A DNA stretch of 64,000 bases, taken from positions 310,001 to 374,000 of the forward strand of contig WYCU01000001.1 in assembly GCA_016617495.1 (NCBI GenBank), read 5' to 3'. Each line of letters starts with the position of its first letter. Position 1 is the stretch's first letter. The notes beneath the pieces were generated by a model that ran no database searches, had not been told where the DNA came from, and was given only the letters and a program-made list of their open reading frames with translations. This stretch comes from Azonexaceae bacterium s22. Lineage in GTDB: Bacteria > Pseudomonadota > Gammaproteobacteria > Burkholderiales > Rhodocyclaceae. The position numbers and the translations under genes were made by a program. Positions 49,558 to 58,407 of this stretch are shown here, piece by piece.

Positions 49558-50373
49558 TTACTTGAGGAGCCGGCGGCGCGTCAGGCGCAGGGCGATGACG
49601 AAGGCTACGCCCGCCGTGGCCAGCAGCACCATGATGTGGATCAGGGCGTTCGGCGGTACCTCCCCGGCGAGCAGCGGGCGCACCAGCGCCACGCCTTGGG
49701 CGAGCGGCAGCCAGCCGCCGACGGTGGCCAGCCAGCCCGGCAACTGGTCGGTGGGGAAGAAAACACCGGAGATCAGCGTCATCGGTGTGATGAACAGCGT
49801 GAAGTAGTACATGAAGAAATCGTAAGACGGCGCCAGCGCGTTCCAGATCAGGCCGAGCGCGGCAAAGGCCAGCCCGGTGAGCACGATGGCCGGCAGCGCC
49901 CACAGCGCCAGCGGCCCGTGCGTGAGGCCGAGCACGGCAACGACGACAAGGATGGCGGCACCGGAAAACAGCGATTTGGTGGCCGCCCAGAACAATTCCC
50001 CGGCCACTACGTCGGCCAGCCCGAGCGGCGTGTTGAGGATGGCATCCCAGGTTTTCTGCACATGCATGCGCGAAAAGGCGGAATACAGCGCCTCGAAGGT
50101 GGCGGCGTTCATGGTCGAGGCGCAAACGGTACCCGCCGCGAGGAAGGCAACGTAGGAGGTGCCGTTGATTTCCGGCAGCATGGCGCCCAGCCCGTAGCCG
50201 AGGCCGAGCATGTAGATCAGCGGATCGGCCAGGTTGCCGAGGATGGACGGCAGCGCCAGCTTGCGCCAGACGAGGAAATTGCGTTGCCAGACCGGGAACC
50301 AGCCGAAAGCCGGCAAGCGGGTGGGGGTCGATAGCGCCGTGGTGTTCAAGCGTGCCTGCCTTTCATCGTCCAA
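49558..50373 (-). CDS. ABC-2 type transporter permease (NodJ-like)
   Basis: About 271 residues with six hydrophobic segments. The sequence FVWRKLALPSILGNLADPLIYMLGLGYG and ISGVFFPTDQLP match the DrrB/NodJ family of ABC-2 permeases. The start is ambiguous: TTG at 50373 or TTG at 50349, both with purine-rich upstream sequence. The partner ATPase (51708-52625) is separated from it by one gene. Substrate unknown. Confidence 0.85.
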   Translation of the reverse strand: MDDERQARLNTTALSTPTRLPAFGWFPVWQRNFLVWRKLALPSILGNLADPLIYMLGLGYGLGAMLPEINGTSYVAFLAAGTVCASTMNAATFEALYSAFSRMHVQKTWDAILNTPLGLADVVAGELFWAATKSLFSGAAILVVVAVLGLTHGPLALWALPAIVLTGLAFAALGLIWNALAPSYDFFMYYFTLFITPMTLISGVFFPTDQLPGWLATVGGWLPLAQGVALVRPLLAGEVPPNALIHIMVLLATAGVAFVIALRLTRRRLLK

Positions 50374-51436
50374 ACAGCCCTTTCAGCAGCGTGCCGACGC
50401 CCGGGGTGGCTGCATCCTGCGCGGCACCGGCGGCGGCCATTTCCATGCCGAGCATCACGCTGTCGTAGGCGGTGATATGGACTGTGGCCGTCCAGATCAG
50501 CGGTTTCTTCTCGCCCGGCTTTTGCGGCGGGTAGGAAAAGCCCTGCACCGGGCCGTGGGCGATGCCGTTGAGCATCGCCATTTCGTTTTTGGCGAAGATG
50601 CCTTCGGGAATCGTGCATTCGTGCTGGCTGGCCGGCAGCATCGGGCTCTTGCTGCGCGAGGCCAGCCACATCACCACATCCTTGTCGCCGGAGGCAGAAA
50701 CGGCTTGCAGATCGTAGCCACGGGCGCGCGTCAGCGCATCCCAACTCAGCGGGATGGCGGCCTTGAGGTCGCTGCTGCGCGCCTTGAGGTTCATCGGCTC
50801 CAGGAAATCGAGGGCCGGGGTCAGCGTGTAACGGATGTCCTCGGTCATGAAGTTGGCCTTCACGACATGCTCGCCGACCGCCGAGGCGCCATCCGGAATG
50901 CCTTTGAAGTTGCTGTCGCCAGCTGGCCACCCGATGCTGCGTGGCGGCAACGAGGCGTCGCGGGATGTCCCCTTGCCCTGACTGCGCCCCTGCCGGGCCA
51001 TGGCCTGCAGTTCGGGTGGCAGTTTGCTGGCCATGCTGCGGAAATCGATGATCTCCGGCTGGCCTTTCTGCACGGTCGGCGAACAGCCCCAGTAAATGAG
51101 CAGGCGGCCGTCGGGTTCGCTCTCGCCACCGCTGCCGCCGGTACTGCGGCGCTCGCCCTGCAAAGGCAGTTGCGGGCCGATGCGCATGCCTTCCGGCACC
51201 GTATGCGCGGCCTGGTAGCTGGCCGGCAGGTCGCCGGGCGAGGTCAGGCGCAGGTCCATGTTGCGGGCAACGCTGCTGCCGGCGCCGCCGCTAAACATGC
51301 TCATCAGGCCGCCCATGGCGCCGGCTCCCATGCCGGCGAAGGTGGTCAGGCGCATTTCATAAACCGTCGGCGCAGCGGCGGCCGGGAGGGCCAGCGAACT
51401 CAATACCAGCGTGAGCGAGAGGGTACGACGTGTCAT
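50363..51436 (-). CDS. Uncharacterised exported protein inside an ABC transporter locus
   Basis: 357 residues. Signal peptide MTRRTLSLTLVLSSLALPAAAA; Gly/Met-rich start (GMGAGAMGGLMSMFSGGAG); body with LIYWGCSPTVQKGQPEIIDF, ASRSKSPMLPASQHECTIPEGIF and an IWTATVHITAYDSVMLG strand. No family recognised. It sits between the ATPase and permease genes of a NodIJ-like ABC system and overlaps the permease gene, so it may be its periplasmic partner. Confidence 0.75.
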   Translation of the reverse strand: MTRRTLSLTLVLSSLALPAAAAPTVYEMRLTTFAGMGAGAMGGLMSMFSGGAGSSVARNMDLRLTSPGDLPASYQAAHTVPEGMRIGPQLPLQGERRSTGGSGGESEPDGRLLIYWGCSPTVQKGQPEIIDFRSMASKLPPELQAMARQGRSQGKGTSRDASLPPRSIGWPAGDSNFKGIPDGASAVGEHVVKANFMTEDIRYTLTPALDFLEPMNLKARSSDLKAAIPLSWDALTRARGYDLQAVSASGDKDVVMWLASRSKSPMLPASQHECTIPEGIFAKNEMAMLNGIAHGPVQGFSYPPQKPGEKKPLIWTATVHITAYDSVMLGMEMAAAGAAQDAATPGVGTLLKGLFGR

Positions 51437-51662
51437 GGCGGACCTCCGTGGGCGTCGGGTTGCGATGATGTCATTTTAGTAGCCTGCCCCTTGGATGGCG
51501 GAACAAAATGAAAGTGCCCCCTTTTCGCCTTGGGACGGGCTTCCCGGCCGGCTGCCGCCGCCGCATTGAGCAAAAACGAATGGCCGGTGGCGCGCCAGGT
51601 CCGGCTCGGTGCCGAAATGCCTGCTGCGTCGGCCCGGGCAGCGCCAGCGGGCCATGAACAGC

Positions 51663-51700
51663 CGATTGTCGCGGTCGACCCCAAAAAAGGCCGATTTTCA
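51663..51700 (+). repeat. Uptake-signal-like element, copy 16 (intergenic)
   Basis: GATTGTCGCGGTCGAC, CCC, AAAAAA, GGCC, GATTTTC: the clearest copy. It shares flanks GCC on the left and AACGG on the right with copy 19, 9.4 kb away. It lies in the spacer 51437-51707, where I see no gene. Confidence 0.9.
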
Positions 51701-51707
51701 ACGGCGT

Positions 51708-52625
51708 TCAATCCCGCAATTCGCGTCCGGTGAGCTTGATGAACACGTCTTCGAGATTCGAGGCGCGATGCACGTAGCGCAGCCCCGGCGCTTCGGCCAG
51801 GCGGGCAAGCAGCGGGCGCGGGTCGCTGCAATAGAAGAAGGCGGTTTCGCCGCTGGTTTCGACGCGCCCGGCCAGCTGGCGATGCGCGTCGACAAAGGCC
51901 GGCAGGTCGCCGCCGGCTTCGTCGTAGGCTTCGACGACCTGCGGTTCGATGTGCTCGGCGATCAGCTGGCGCGGGCTGCCTTCGGCGATCTTGCGCCCGT
52001 GGTCGATGACGATCAGCGTGTCGCACAGGCGCTCGGCCTCGTCCATGAAGTGCGTGGTCAGGATCAGCGTCTTGCCGGCCGACTTGAGCTGCTTGAGGCG
52101 ATCCCAGATCAGGTGGCGGGCCTGCGGGTCGAGGCCGGTGGTCGGCTCGTCGAGGAAGACGATGTCGGGGTCGTTGACCAGCGCGCGGGCCAGCGTCAGG
52201 CGCCGCTTCATGCCACCGGACAGGCTGGAAATCTTGGCGTCGGCCTTGCTGCTCAGGCTGGCGAATTCGAGCAGCTCGGGGATGCGCGCGCGGATGTCGG
52301 CGTCCTTCATGCCGAAGTAGCGGCCGAAGACGAGCAGGTTCTCGGCGCAGGTGAAATCGGGGTCGAGATTGTCGAACTGCGGCACGACGCCGACGCGCGC
52401 CCTCGCCTGCTGCGCCTGATCGGGAATCGCGCAGCCGTTGAGGCGGACGGCGCCGCTGTCGGGCCCTGTCAAACCAAGGCAGAGGCGCAGCGTGGTCGTC
52501 TTGCCGGCACCGTTGGGGCCGAGCAAACCGAAGCAGCGCCCGGCCTCGACGGCGAACGAGAGCCCGGCGACCACTTCGGTGCCGCCGTAGGTCTTGCGCA
52601 GATCCTGAACGTCTAGTGCCGCCAT
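51708..52625 (-). CDS. ABC transporter ATP-binding protein (NodI/DrrA-like)
   Basis: 305 residues. Walker [10 protein letters not shown], signature SLSGGMKRR, Walker [13 protein letters not shown], and the C-terminal DrrA-type extension ending [15 protein letters not shown]. Start 52625 ([15 protein letters not shown]) overlaps the hydrolase gene by 13 bases; the long upstream frame is a shadow of that gene. Pairs functionally with the permease at 49558. Confidence 0.92.
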   Translation of the reverse strand: MAALDVQDLRKTYGGTEVVAGLSFAVEAGRCFGLLGPNGAGKTTTLRLCLGLTGPDSGAVRLNGCAIPDQAQQARARVGVVPQFDNLDPDFTCAENLLVFGRYFGMKDADIRARIPELLEFASLSSKADAKISSLSGGMKRRLTLARALVNDPDIVFLDEPTTGLDPQARHLIWDRLKQLKSAGKTLILTTHFMDEAERLCDTLIVIDHGRKIAEGSPRQLIAEHIEPQVVEAYDEAGGDLPAFVDAHRQLAGRVETSGETAFFYCSDPRPLLARLAEAPGLRYVHRASNLEDVFIKLTGRELRD

Positions 52626-53251
52626 GCGCGGGTGATGATGTCGCGGATGACGTGCAGCCGGCGGTGGAAGAAGTGGTCGGCGCCGGGCACGACGACGACC
52701 GGCAGATCGAGCGGCAGCGCCCAGTCGAACACGTTGTCGAGCGGCACGGTCTCGTCCTTGGAGCCGTGGATGACGATGGTGTCGTGCGGCACGGCCTCGG
52801 TGTCGTACTGGCGGGTGCCTTCGACAAAACCGGCGGCGGTGCCGACCAGCACCAGACGCTGCGCCGGGTGGCCGGCTTCGGCCAGCCGCTTGGCGACGCG
52901 CGTCTGGCAGTAGGCGCCGAAGGAAAAGCCGGCGAGCGCCACGGGGATGTTGCCGCAGCGGCACTTGGCGTCTTCGAGCACGGCCAGCAGGTCGTCGGTT
53001 TCGCCCCGGCCTTCGTCATGCACGCCTTCGGTCCCGCCGACGCCCCGGAAGTTGGGGCGGAAAGCGGCATAGCCGAGGTTGGTGAAGGTTTTGGCCAGCG
53101 TGTAGGCGACCTTGTTGGTGTTGGCGCCGCCGCCCAGCGGATGCGGGTGGGCGATCAGTGCGATGCCCTTGGGGGCATCCGGCCGTTCCATGATGACCTC
53201 GATCTTGCCGACCGGGCCGTCGATCAGGATTTTTTCTTCGGCAACTTTCAT
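52613..53251 (-). CDS. Alpha/beta hydrolase
   Basis: 212 residues. [14 protein letters not shown] near the start, nucleophile elbow GFSFGAY, acid region HGSKDETVP and catalytic His in [10 protein letters not shown]. Matches the small esterase-like alpha/beta hydrolases of the KANL3/Tex30-like dienelactone hydrolase branch. Substrate unknown. Overlaps the ferredoxin gene by 4 bases and the ABC ATPase gene by 13. Confidence 0.88.
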   Translation of the reverse strand: MKVAEEKILIDGPVGKIEVIMERPDAPKGIALIAHPHPLGGGANTNKVAYTLAKTFTNLGYAAFRPNFRGVGGTEGVHDEGRGETDDLLAVLEDAKCRCGNIPVALAGFSFGAYCQTRVAKRLAEAGHPAQRLVLVGTAAGFVEGTRQYDTEAVPHDTIVIHGSKDETVPLDNVFDWALPLDLPVVVVPGADHFFHRRLHVIRDIITRAWRH

Positions 53252-53556
53252 ATTTTCAGGCGCTCCACGACACGGCCATTGACCAGGTGTTCCTGGATGA
53301 TTTCCTCCACGTCGTCCTTGTCGACGTAGGTGTACCAGACGGCTTCGGGGTAGATGACCATCACCGGCCCCTGATCGCAGCGATCCAGACAGCCGGCCTT
53401 GTTGATCCGCACCTTGCCCGCACCCTTCATCTTGAGCTGGGCGATACGGTCCTTGGCGTAAGTCTGCAATTCGCTGGCGCCGAGCGCGTTGCAGCAGCTT
53501 TCGCCCGGTGCGCGCTGGTTGCAGCAGAAAAAGACATGATGTTTGAAGTAGCTCAT
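53248..53556 (-). CDS. Thioredoxin-like [2Fe-2S] ferredoxin
   Basis: 102 residues. Cluster ligands CCNQRAPGESCC at the start and AGCLDRCDQGPVMVIYP in the second half, as in Aquifex-type thioredoxin-like ferredoxins. First gene of a hydrolase-ABC operon on the minus strand; divergent from gltS. Confidence 0.9.
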   Translation of the reverse strand: MSYFKHHVFFCCNQRAPGESCCNALGASELQTYAKDRIAQLKMKGAGKVRINKAGCLDRCDQGPVMVIYPEAVWYTYVDKDDVEEIIQEHLVNGRVVERLKI

Positions 53557-53642
53557 CTTTCCTCCTTGGGGTCAGGAATTATAGTTCCCGTCCTCGATGA
53601 AACGGGCGAAAATGCCCCCAGCCTAATTTGTCTGCCGCGATC

Positions 53643-54842
53643 ATGCTTGAACTCGACGTTTACGGAACTCTGGTTGCCGCTTCCGCGGTGCTTCTGATTG
53701 GGCAAATGCTGGTGACGCGCGTGCGCTGGCTGGCCGCCTACACCATTCCCGAGCCGGTGGCCGGGGGGCTGCTGGTGGCGCTGCTGTTGCTGGCGTTGCG
53801 TACCGGTCTGGACTTCAAGGTGCAATTCGACACCAGCCTGAGCGCGCCGCTGATGCTCACCTTCTTCGCCTGCATCGGGCTGAATGCCGATCTGGCCAGC
53901 CTGCGCAAGGGCGGGCGGCCGCTGCTGGTCTTTCTCGGCGTGGTGCTCGGCTTTCTCGTACTGCAAAACGTGGTCGGCCTGCTGCTGGCGCTGGGCTTGG
54001 GGCAGTCGCCCTTTTTCGGCCTGCTGGCGGGGTCGATCTCGCTCTCCGGCGGACATGGGACCGGCGTGGCCTGGGGTAAGGTGTTCTCGGAACAACACGG
54101 TGTCGTCGCTGCCACCGAAATTGCCCTGGCCTGCGCCACCTTCGGCCTCGTGCTGGGCGGCGTGCTCGGTGGCCCGGTGGCCAAGTTCCTGCTGCGCCGC
54201 GTGAGAGTGCATGGCGGCGCCAAGGATGCGCCGCCGGAAAACACCTTCGAAAAGCCGCACGAAGTGCGCCTCATCACCGCGCCCGCCTTGATCGAGACGC
54301 TGGCGTTGATCTCCATCTGCCTGCTCGCCGGCCAAGCCCTGTCGCGCGCGCTGGCCGATAGCCTGCTCGCCCTGCCCGCCTTCGTCTGCGTGCTGTTCAT
54401 CGGCGTCATCCTGCGCAACGGGCTGGCTGCGCTCGGCTGGTATTCGGTGTTCGAACGTGCCGTTTCCGTACTCGGCAACGTCTCGCTCGCCCTCTTCCTG
54501 GCGATGGCCCTGATGACCCTGCGCCTGTGGGAACTCTCGGCCCTGGCCCTGCCGCTGATCGGCCTGCTCTTCGGGCAAGCGCTGTTGATGGTCTGCTACG
54601 CCATTTTCGTGACCTTCCCCGTGCTCGGCCGCAATTACGACGCTGCCGTGATCGCCGCCGGCCACTGCGGCTTCGGCCTCGGCGCCACCCCCACCGCCAT
54701 CGCCAACATGCAGGCCGTCACCGACCGCTTCGGCACCTCGCCGCTGGCGTTTCTGGTGGTGCCGATGGTGGGGGCGTTTTTTATCGATATCGCGAATGCG
54801 ATTGTGATCAAGGTGTTTTTGGCGTTGCCGGTGTTTGGTTAG
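53643..54842 (+). CDS. gltS: Sodium/glutamate symporter
   Basis: 399 residues with 10-12 hydrophobic segments. The two characteristic GltS repeats carry GSISLSGGHGTGVAWG and AAGHCGFGLGATPTAIANM. The start at 53643 (MLELDVYG) is preferred over a TTG five codons upstream. Confidence 0.93.
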   Translation: MLELDVYGTLVAASAVLLIGQMLVTRVRWLAAYTIPEPVAGGLLVALLLLALRTGLDFKVQFDTSLSAPLMLTFFACIGLNADLASLRKGGRPLLVFLGVVLGFLVLQNVVGLLLALGLGQSPFFGLLAGSISLSGGHGTGVAWGKVFSEQHGVVAATEIALACATFGLVLGGVLGGPVAKFLLRRVRVHGGAKDAPPENTFEKPHEVRLITAPALIETLALISICLLAGQALSRALADSLLALPAFVCVLFIGVILRNGLAALGWYSVFERAVSVLGNVSLALFLAMALMTLRLWELSALALPLIGLLFGQALLMVCYAIFVTFPVLGRNYDAAVIAAGHCGFGLGATPTAIANMQAVTDRFGTSPLAFLVVPMVGAFFIDIANAIVIKVFLALPVFG

Positions 54843-54918
54843 GGGCCGGGGGGGTTATCGCCTTTGCGGTGAGCGTGGCGTTTTGATCCAGTGTTGCTTT
54901 CTGGGCTTGATGCGGCGG

Positions 54919-55008
54919 TGTGGTTTGTTGATTTGCGGCTGGTTTCCTTGCCTTTGTGACAGGCGTGGTTTGTTGACTTACCGCTGGTTTCCGCGCCTGA
55001 CGCGCGGG
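54919..55008 (+). repeat. Tandem direct repeat next to the palindrome
   Basis: Two units of about 45 bp starting GTGGTTTGTTGA (54919 and 54966). The second unit is also the outer edge of the palindrome's left arm. Confidence 0.6.
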
Positions 55009-55585
55009 CGTACTTTCTTTTGCTTCGCCAAAAGAAAGTAGCCAAAGAAAAGGCGACCCCTGGGTCGGCGCCGGGCAAAGCCCGGTGCCTTGCGCTGTTC
55101 GGGAAACCGGGCGGCTCGCATGAACTCGGCTTCGCCTCAAACAATGCGAGCCGAAATCCCCCGGTTGCCCTGCGCTGCTCAGCGCCTCGCAAGGGGCCCG
55201 GAAGGGCGTCGCGGGTGAAACGCACCAGGAGACATTTAGGTTTGGGGGGCGCTGTTCTGCGGTGGGACTTTGATTTTTGCCCGTTTTTTCAGGTCGACCG
55301 CGACAATTCATTTCCAGCCGTTTGCCGTCACGCTGCGACGTCTTTCCGGGTCCCCATGTGCCGCGCCGAGCAACGCAGAGGGGCCGGGGGGTGTCGGCTG
55401 GCGTTGTTTGAGCCGAAGGCGAGTTTAGCCAGCCGCCCGGCGCCTTGAGTAGCGCAGGGAACCCGGCGCAGCCGGGCGCAGAGCCTGGGGTCGCCTTCTT
55501 TTTGGCTACTTTTTCTTGGCGAAGCAAGAAAAAGTACGCCCGCGCGTCAGGCGCGGAAGCCAGCGGCAAGCCAACAGACCACGCC
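54963..55585. repeat. 623-bp palindromic element (two ~250-bp inverted arms)
   Basis: Left arm (about 54963-55212) and right arm (about 55336-55585) are imperfect inverted copies. The outer parts share GCGCCTGACGCGCGGGCGTAC and then a TTTCTTTTGCTTCGCC-like hairpin. Both arms, read outward-in, encode K-VAK-KATPGSAPG. The arms diverge at scattered positions, partly at third codon positions. The spacer (about 123 bp) contains element copy 17. Neither arm encodes a transposase. Confidence 0.8.
55272..55309 (-). repeat. Uptake-signal-like element, copy 17 (centre of the palindrome)
   Basis: Minus strand: AATTGTCGCGGTCGAC, CTG, AAAAAA, CGGGC, AAAAATC. Confidence 0.88.
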
Positions 55586-55695
55586 TACAGCAAAGGTGCA
55601 GACAGCAGCGGCAACGCAACAATCTACGCCCCCGCTCAGCGCCACACCAAATACCAACCCGCCATAACCCCCGAGCCCCGCGGGTAAAACCCCCT

Positions 55696-58407
55696 TCACC
55701 CCTCGCGTTTCACGTGAAACGCCCCCCACCCCTTCTCAATGCCTACCACCAGCCCTGCCCCAAGGGCGACCAGCACAATTTCACCCCAGGCCGACAGGCC
55801 GATGGGTGCGGTCTGGAAGGCGGTGTTGAGGGGAGGCCAGTAGGTGAGGAGGAGTTGCAGTGCGGTCATGGCGGCGAGGCCGCCCCAGAACCAGAGGTTG
55901 GAGAAGAGTCCAAGTTGCCAGAAGCTGCGGGTGAGGGAGCGGCAGTTGAAGAGGTAGACCATTTCGACCATGACGAAGACGTTGACCGCGACGGTCCGTG
56001 CTTCGGGCAGCGTGAGGCCTTGGTCGAGGGCGCGGACGAAGAGGCCGAAGGCGCCGCCGAGCAGCAGGAAGGAGACGAGCAGAATGCGGCGGATCAGCGC
56101 GGTATCGAGGACCGGCGTGGTGAGACGGCGTGGCGGGCGGTTCATGATGCCGCGCTCGATGGGTTCGAAGGCCAGCGTCAGGCCGAGCAGGACGGCGGTG
56201 GTCATGTTGATCCAGAGAATCTGCAAGGGGGTGATCGGCAGCGTGACGCCGAGCAGGATAGCGGCCACGATGACGAGCCCTTCGCCGAAATTGGTCGGCA
56301 ACGTCCAGGTGATGAATTTCACCAGGTTGTCCCAGACGCCGCGGCCTTCCTCGACAGCCGCTTCGATGGTGGCGAAATTGTCGTCGGTGAGCACCATGGC
56401 GGCAGCTTCCTTGGCGACTTCGGTGCCGCCCAGCCCCATCGCCACGCCGATGTCGGCCTGCTTGAGCGCTGGGGCGTCGTTGACGCCATCGCCGGTCATG
56501 GCCACGACTTCGCCCCGCGACTGCAGGGCGCGGACCAGCCGCAGTTTCTGTTCCGGTTCGACGCGGGCAAAGATGTCCACCGTATGCGCGACGTCGACCA
56601 GGGCTGCGTCGTCCAGCGTCGCCAACTCGCGTCCGGTGAGGACGGTCTGGGCGGGTAGCCCGATCTGGCCGGCAATGGCGAGGGCGGTGGCGGCGTGGTC
56701 GCCGGTAATCATCTTGACGCGGATACCCGCCGAATGGCAGCGGCGAATGGCGGCCACGGCGGCGGGCCGGGGTGGGTCGATCATGCCGACCAGGCCGATA
56801 AAGCTCAGGCCTTCGACGGTTGTCGCGGTCAACGCCTGATTTGGGGCAAAAATGCGCCGGGCCAGCAGCAGGACGCGCATGCCCTGGCTGGCCAGTTGTT
56901 GCGCCGACGCTTCGATCTCAGCCGCATCGAGCGCGCAGCAGCGGCCGTCGCCGTCCAGCCGGTCGCGGCACAGCGGGAGCAAGCGTTCGACCGCGCCTTT
57001 CACGTACAGAAGGTGATCGGCGCCGGCCTCGTGGCGGGTGGCCATGTATTGGCGGCAGGCGTCGAATGGCAGTTCGTCGCGGCGCGGGTACAGCGCCCGC
57101 AGGGTGTGTTCGTCGAGACCGGCCTTCCGTGCGGCGACCAGCAAGGCCGCTTCGGTCGGGTCGCCGGTGATCTTCCAGTGGCTGCCTTCGCGACGCAGTC
57201 CGGCATCGTTGCACAGGGCCCCGGCGATCAGGCATTCGCGGAGGGCACCCTCGATGGGGGCCGACTGCCCGGCGACAAGGAGGCGCCCCTCCGGCCGATA
57301 ACCCTGCCCTTCGACCGTGTAATGGCGTCCATCGGCGACAATGGCACGGACGGTCATGGCATTTTCGGTCAGGGTGCCGGTCTTGTCGGAACAGATGACG
57401 GTGGTGCTGCCCAGCGTTTCCACGGCCGGCAGACGACGGATGATGGCCCGGCGCCGGGCCATGCGCGCCACGCCGATGGCCAGGGCCACGGTGACCGCCG
57501 CGGGCAGCCCTTCGGGAATGGCGCCGACGGCCAGCGCCACCGCCGCCATGAACATGGCGAAGAGGCTTTCCCCGCGCGCGAGGCCGACGCCAAAGGTCAG
57601 CAGCGCCAAAGCGCCGATTGCCCAGAGCAAGCCGTTGGAAAACGCAGCCATCTTGCGGGTGAGCGGGGTGGCGAGGGTCGGCGCCGAGGCCATCAGGTCG
57701 GCGATGCGACCGGTTTCGGTGTGGTCGCCGGTGGCGGTGACCAGCGCACTGCCCTGCCCTGCCACCACCGTGGTCCCGGCCCAGGCCATGTTGAGGCGAT
57801 CGGCCAGGCGGCTGTCGGCCGGCAAGGCTGCCGCATGTTTAGCGACCGGCATCGACTCCCCGGTGAGCAGCGAATCGTCGGTCATCAGCTCCTTGCAGTG
57901 CAGGATGCGCACATCGGCCGGCAGGCGGTCGCCGGCAGCCAGCAGCACAATGTCGCCGGGCACCAGCGCGGCCGCGTCGATCTGCCGGCGATGGCCGTCC
58001 CGCCGCACGGTGATCGCCATGGCCACGCTGCGCGCCAGCGCGGCCAGTGCATTTTCGGCGCGCGCCTCCTGCCAGTAGCCGATGCTGGCGTTGACCAGCA
58101 CGACACCGAGGATGACGCTGGCGTCGACCCATTCGCCCATGCCGGCGGTGACGACACCGGCCGCAATCAGCACCAGTACCAGCGGTTGCATCAGTTGGCC
58201 GACAAAGCGTCGCCATGCGGGCATCCCCGGCCGTTCGCGCAAGCGATTGGGTCCGTACTGGGCCTGGCGGCGGCGGGCTTCGGCTTCGCTCAGGCCGGCC
58301 TCGGCGGCAACCCCCAAGCGGGCTGCGGCCTGATGCGCCTCCAGCGCATGCCAGCCTAGTTGCGGCGGCTGCTCAGGAGCAGGAAGGGCAGGGTCAGGAA
58401 GGGCCAT
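55696..58407 (-). CDS. Cation-transporting P-type ATPase (PMA1/P2-like)
   Basis: 903 residues. N-terminal cation-ATPase domain (ARLGVAAEAGLSEAEA), TGES actuator motif (182-185), PEGLP in membrane segment 4, phosphorylated Asp341 in CSDKTGTLTEN, MITGDHAATA and MTGDGVNDAPALKQADIG hinge, and C-terminal membrane segments. The cation (Ca2+, or Na+/K+ type) cannot be fixed. The last residues, GAFHVKREG, are encoded by a perfect parS site. Start ATG 58407 overlaps the VanZ-like gene by 52 bases. Confidence 0.92.
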   Translation of the reverse strand: MALPDPALPAPEQPPQLGWHALEAHQAAARLGVAAEAGLSEAEARRRQAQYGPNRLRERPGMPAWRRFVGQLMQPLVLVLIAAGVVTAGMGEWVDASVILGVVLVNASIGYWQEARAENALAALARSVAMAITVRRDGHRRQIDAAALVPGDIVLLAAGDRLPADVRILHCKELMTDDSLLTGESMPVAKHAAALPADSRLADRLNMAWAGTTVVAGQGSALVTATGDHTETGRIADLMASAPTLATPLTRKMAAFSNGLLWAIGALALLTFGVGLARGESLFAMFMAAVALAVGAIPEGLPAAVTVALAIGVARMARRRAIIRRLPAVETLGSTTVICSDKTGTLTENAMTVRAIVADGRHYTVEGQGYRPEGRLLVAGQSAPIEGALRECLIAGALCNDAGLRREGSHWKITGDPTEAALLVAARKAGLDEHTLRALYPRRDELPFDACRQYMATRHEAGADHLLYVKGAVERLLPLCRDRLDGDGRCCALDAAEIEASAQQLASQGMRVLLLARRIFAPNQALTATTVEGLSFIGLVGMIDPPRPAAVAAIRRCHSAGIRVKMITGDHAATALAIAGQIGLPAQTVLTGRELATLDDAALVDVAHTVDIFARVEPEQKLRLVRALQSRGEVVAMTGDGVNDAPALKQADIGVAMGLGGTEVAKEAAAMVLTDDNFATIEAAVEEGRGVWDNLVKFITWTLPTNFGEGLVIVAAILLGVTLPITPLQILWINMTTAVLLGLTLAFEPIERGIMNRPPRRLTTPVLDTALIRRILLVSFLLLGGAFGLFVRALDQGLTLPEARTVAVNVFVMVEMVYLFNCRSLTRSFWQLGLFSNLWFWGGLAAMTALQLLLTYWPPLNTAFQTAPIGLSAWGEIVLVALGAGLVVGIEKGWGAFHVKREG
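55707..55720. promoter_or_regulatory. parS site, perfect core, in the 3' end of the P-type ATPase gene
   Basis: GTTTCACGTGAAAC, a perfect palindrome about 14 kb from dnaA, translated as FHVK at the protein C-terminus. Confidence 0.85.
56819..56856 (+). repeat. Uptake-signal-like element, copy 18 (in P-type ATPase)
   Basis: GTTGTCGCGGTCAAC (one change), GCCT, GATTT, GGGGC, AAAAATG. It encodes the ALTATTVEG segment in opposite sense. Confidence 0.65.

Larger units (their letters stand above)
54843..55695. other. 853-bp spacer between gltS and the P-type ATPase
   Basis: No supportable gene. It holds, from left to right, a pair of short direct repeats, the 623-bp palindromic element and about 110 bp of unremarkable sequence. 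Open frames through it (KVAKEKATPGSAPG and similar) are translations of the repeat arms, not genes. Confidence 0.7.

Noticed and set aside
54808-55569. Long open frames through the gltS-ATPase spacer
   Set aside because: They are translations of the palindromic element's arms; no ribosome-binding site or known family.
55981-55992. GTTGACCGCGAC, resembling the element core
   Set aside because: No A-tracts follow in the required phase; it encodes conserved ATPase sequence.
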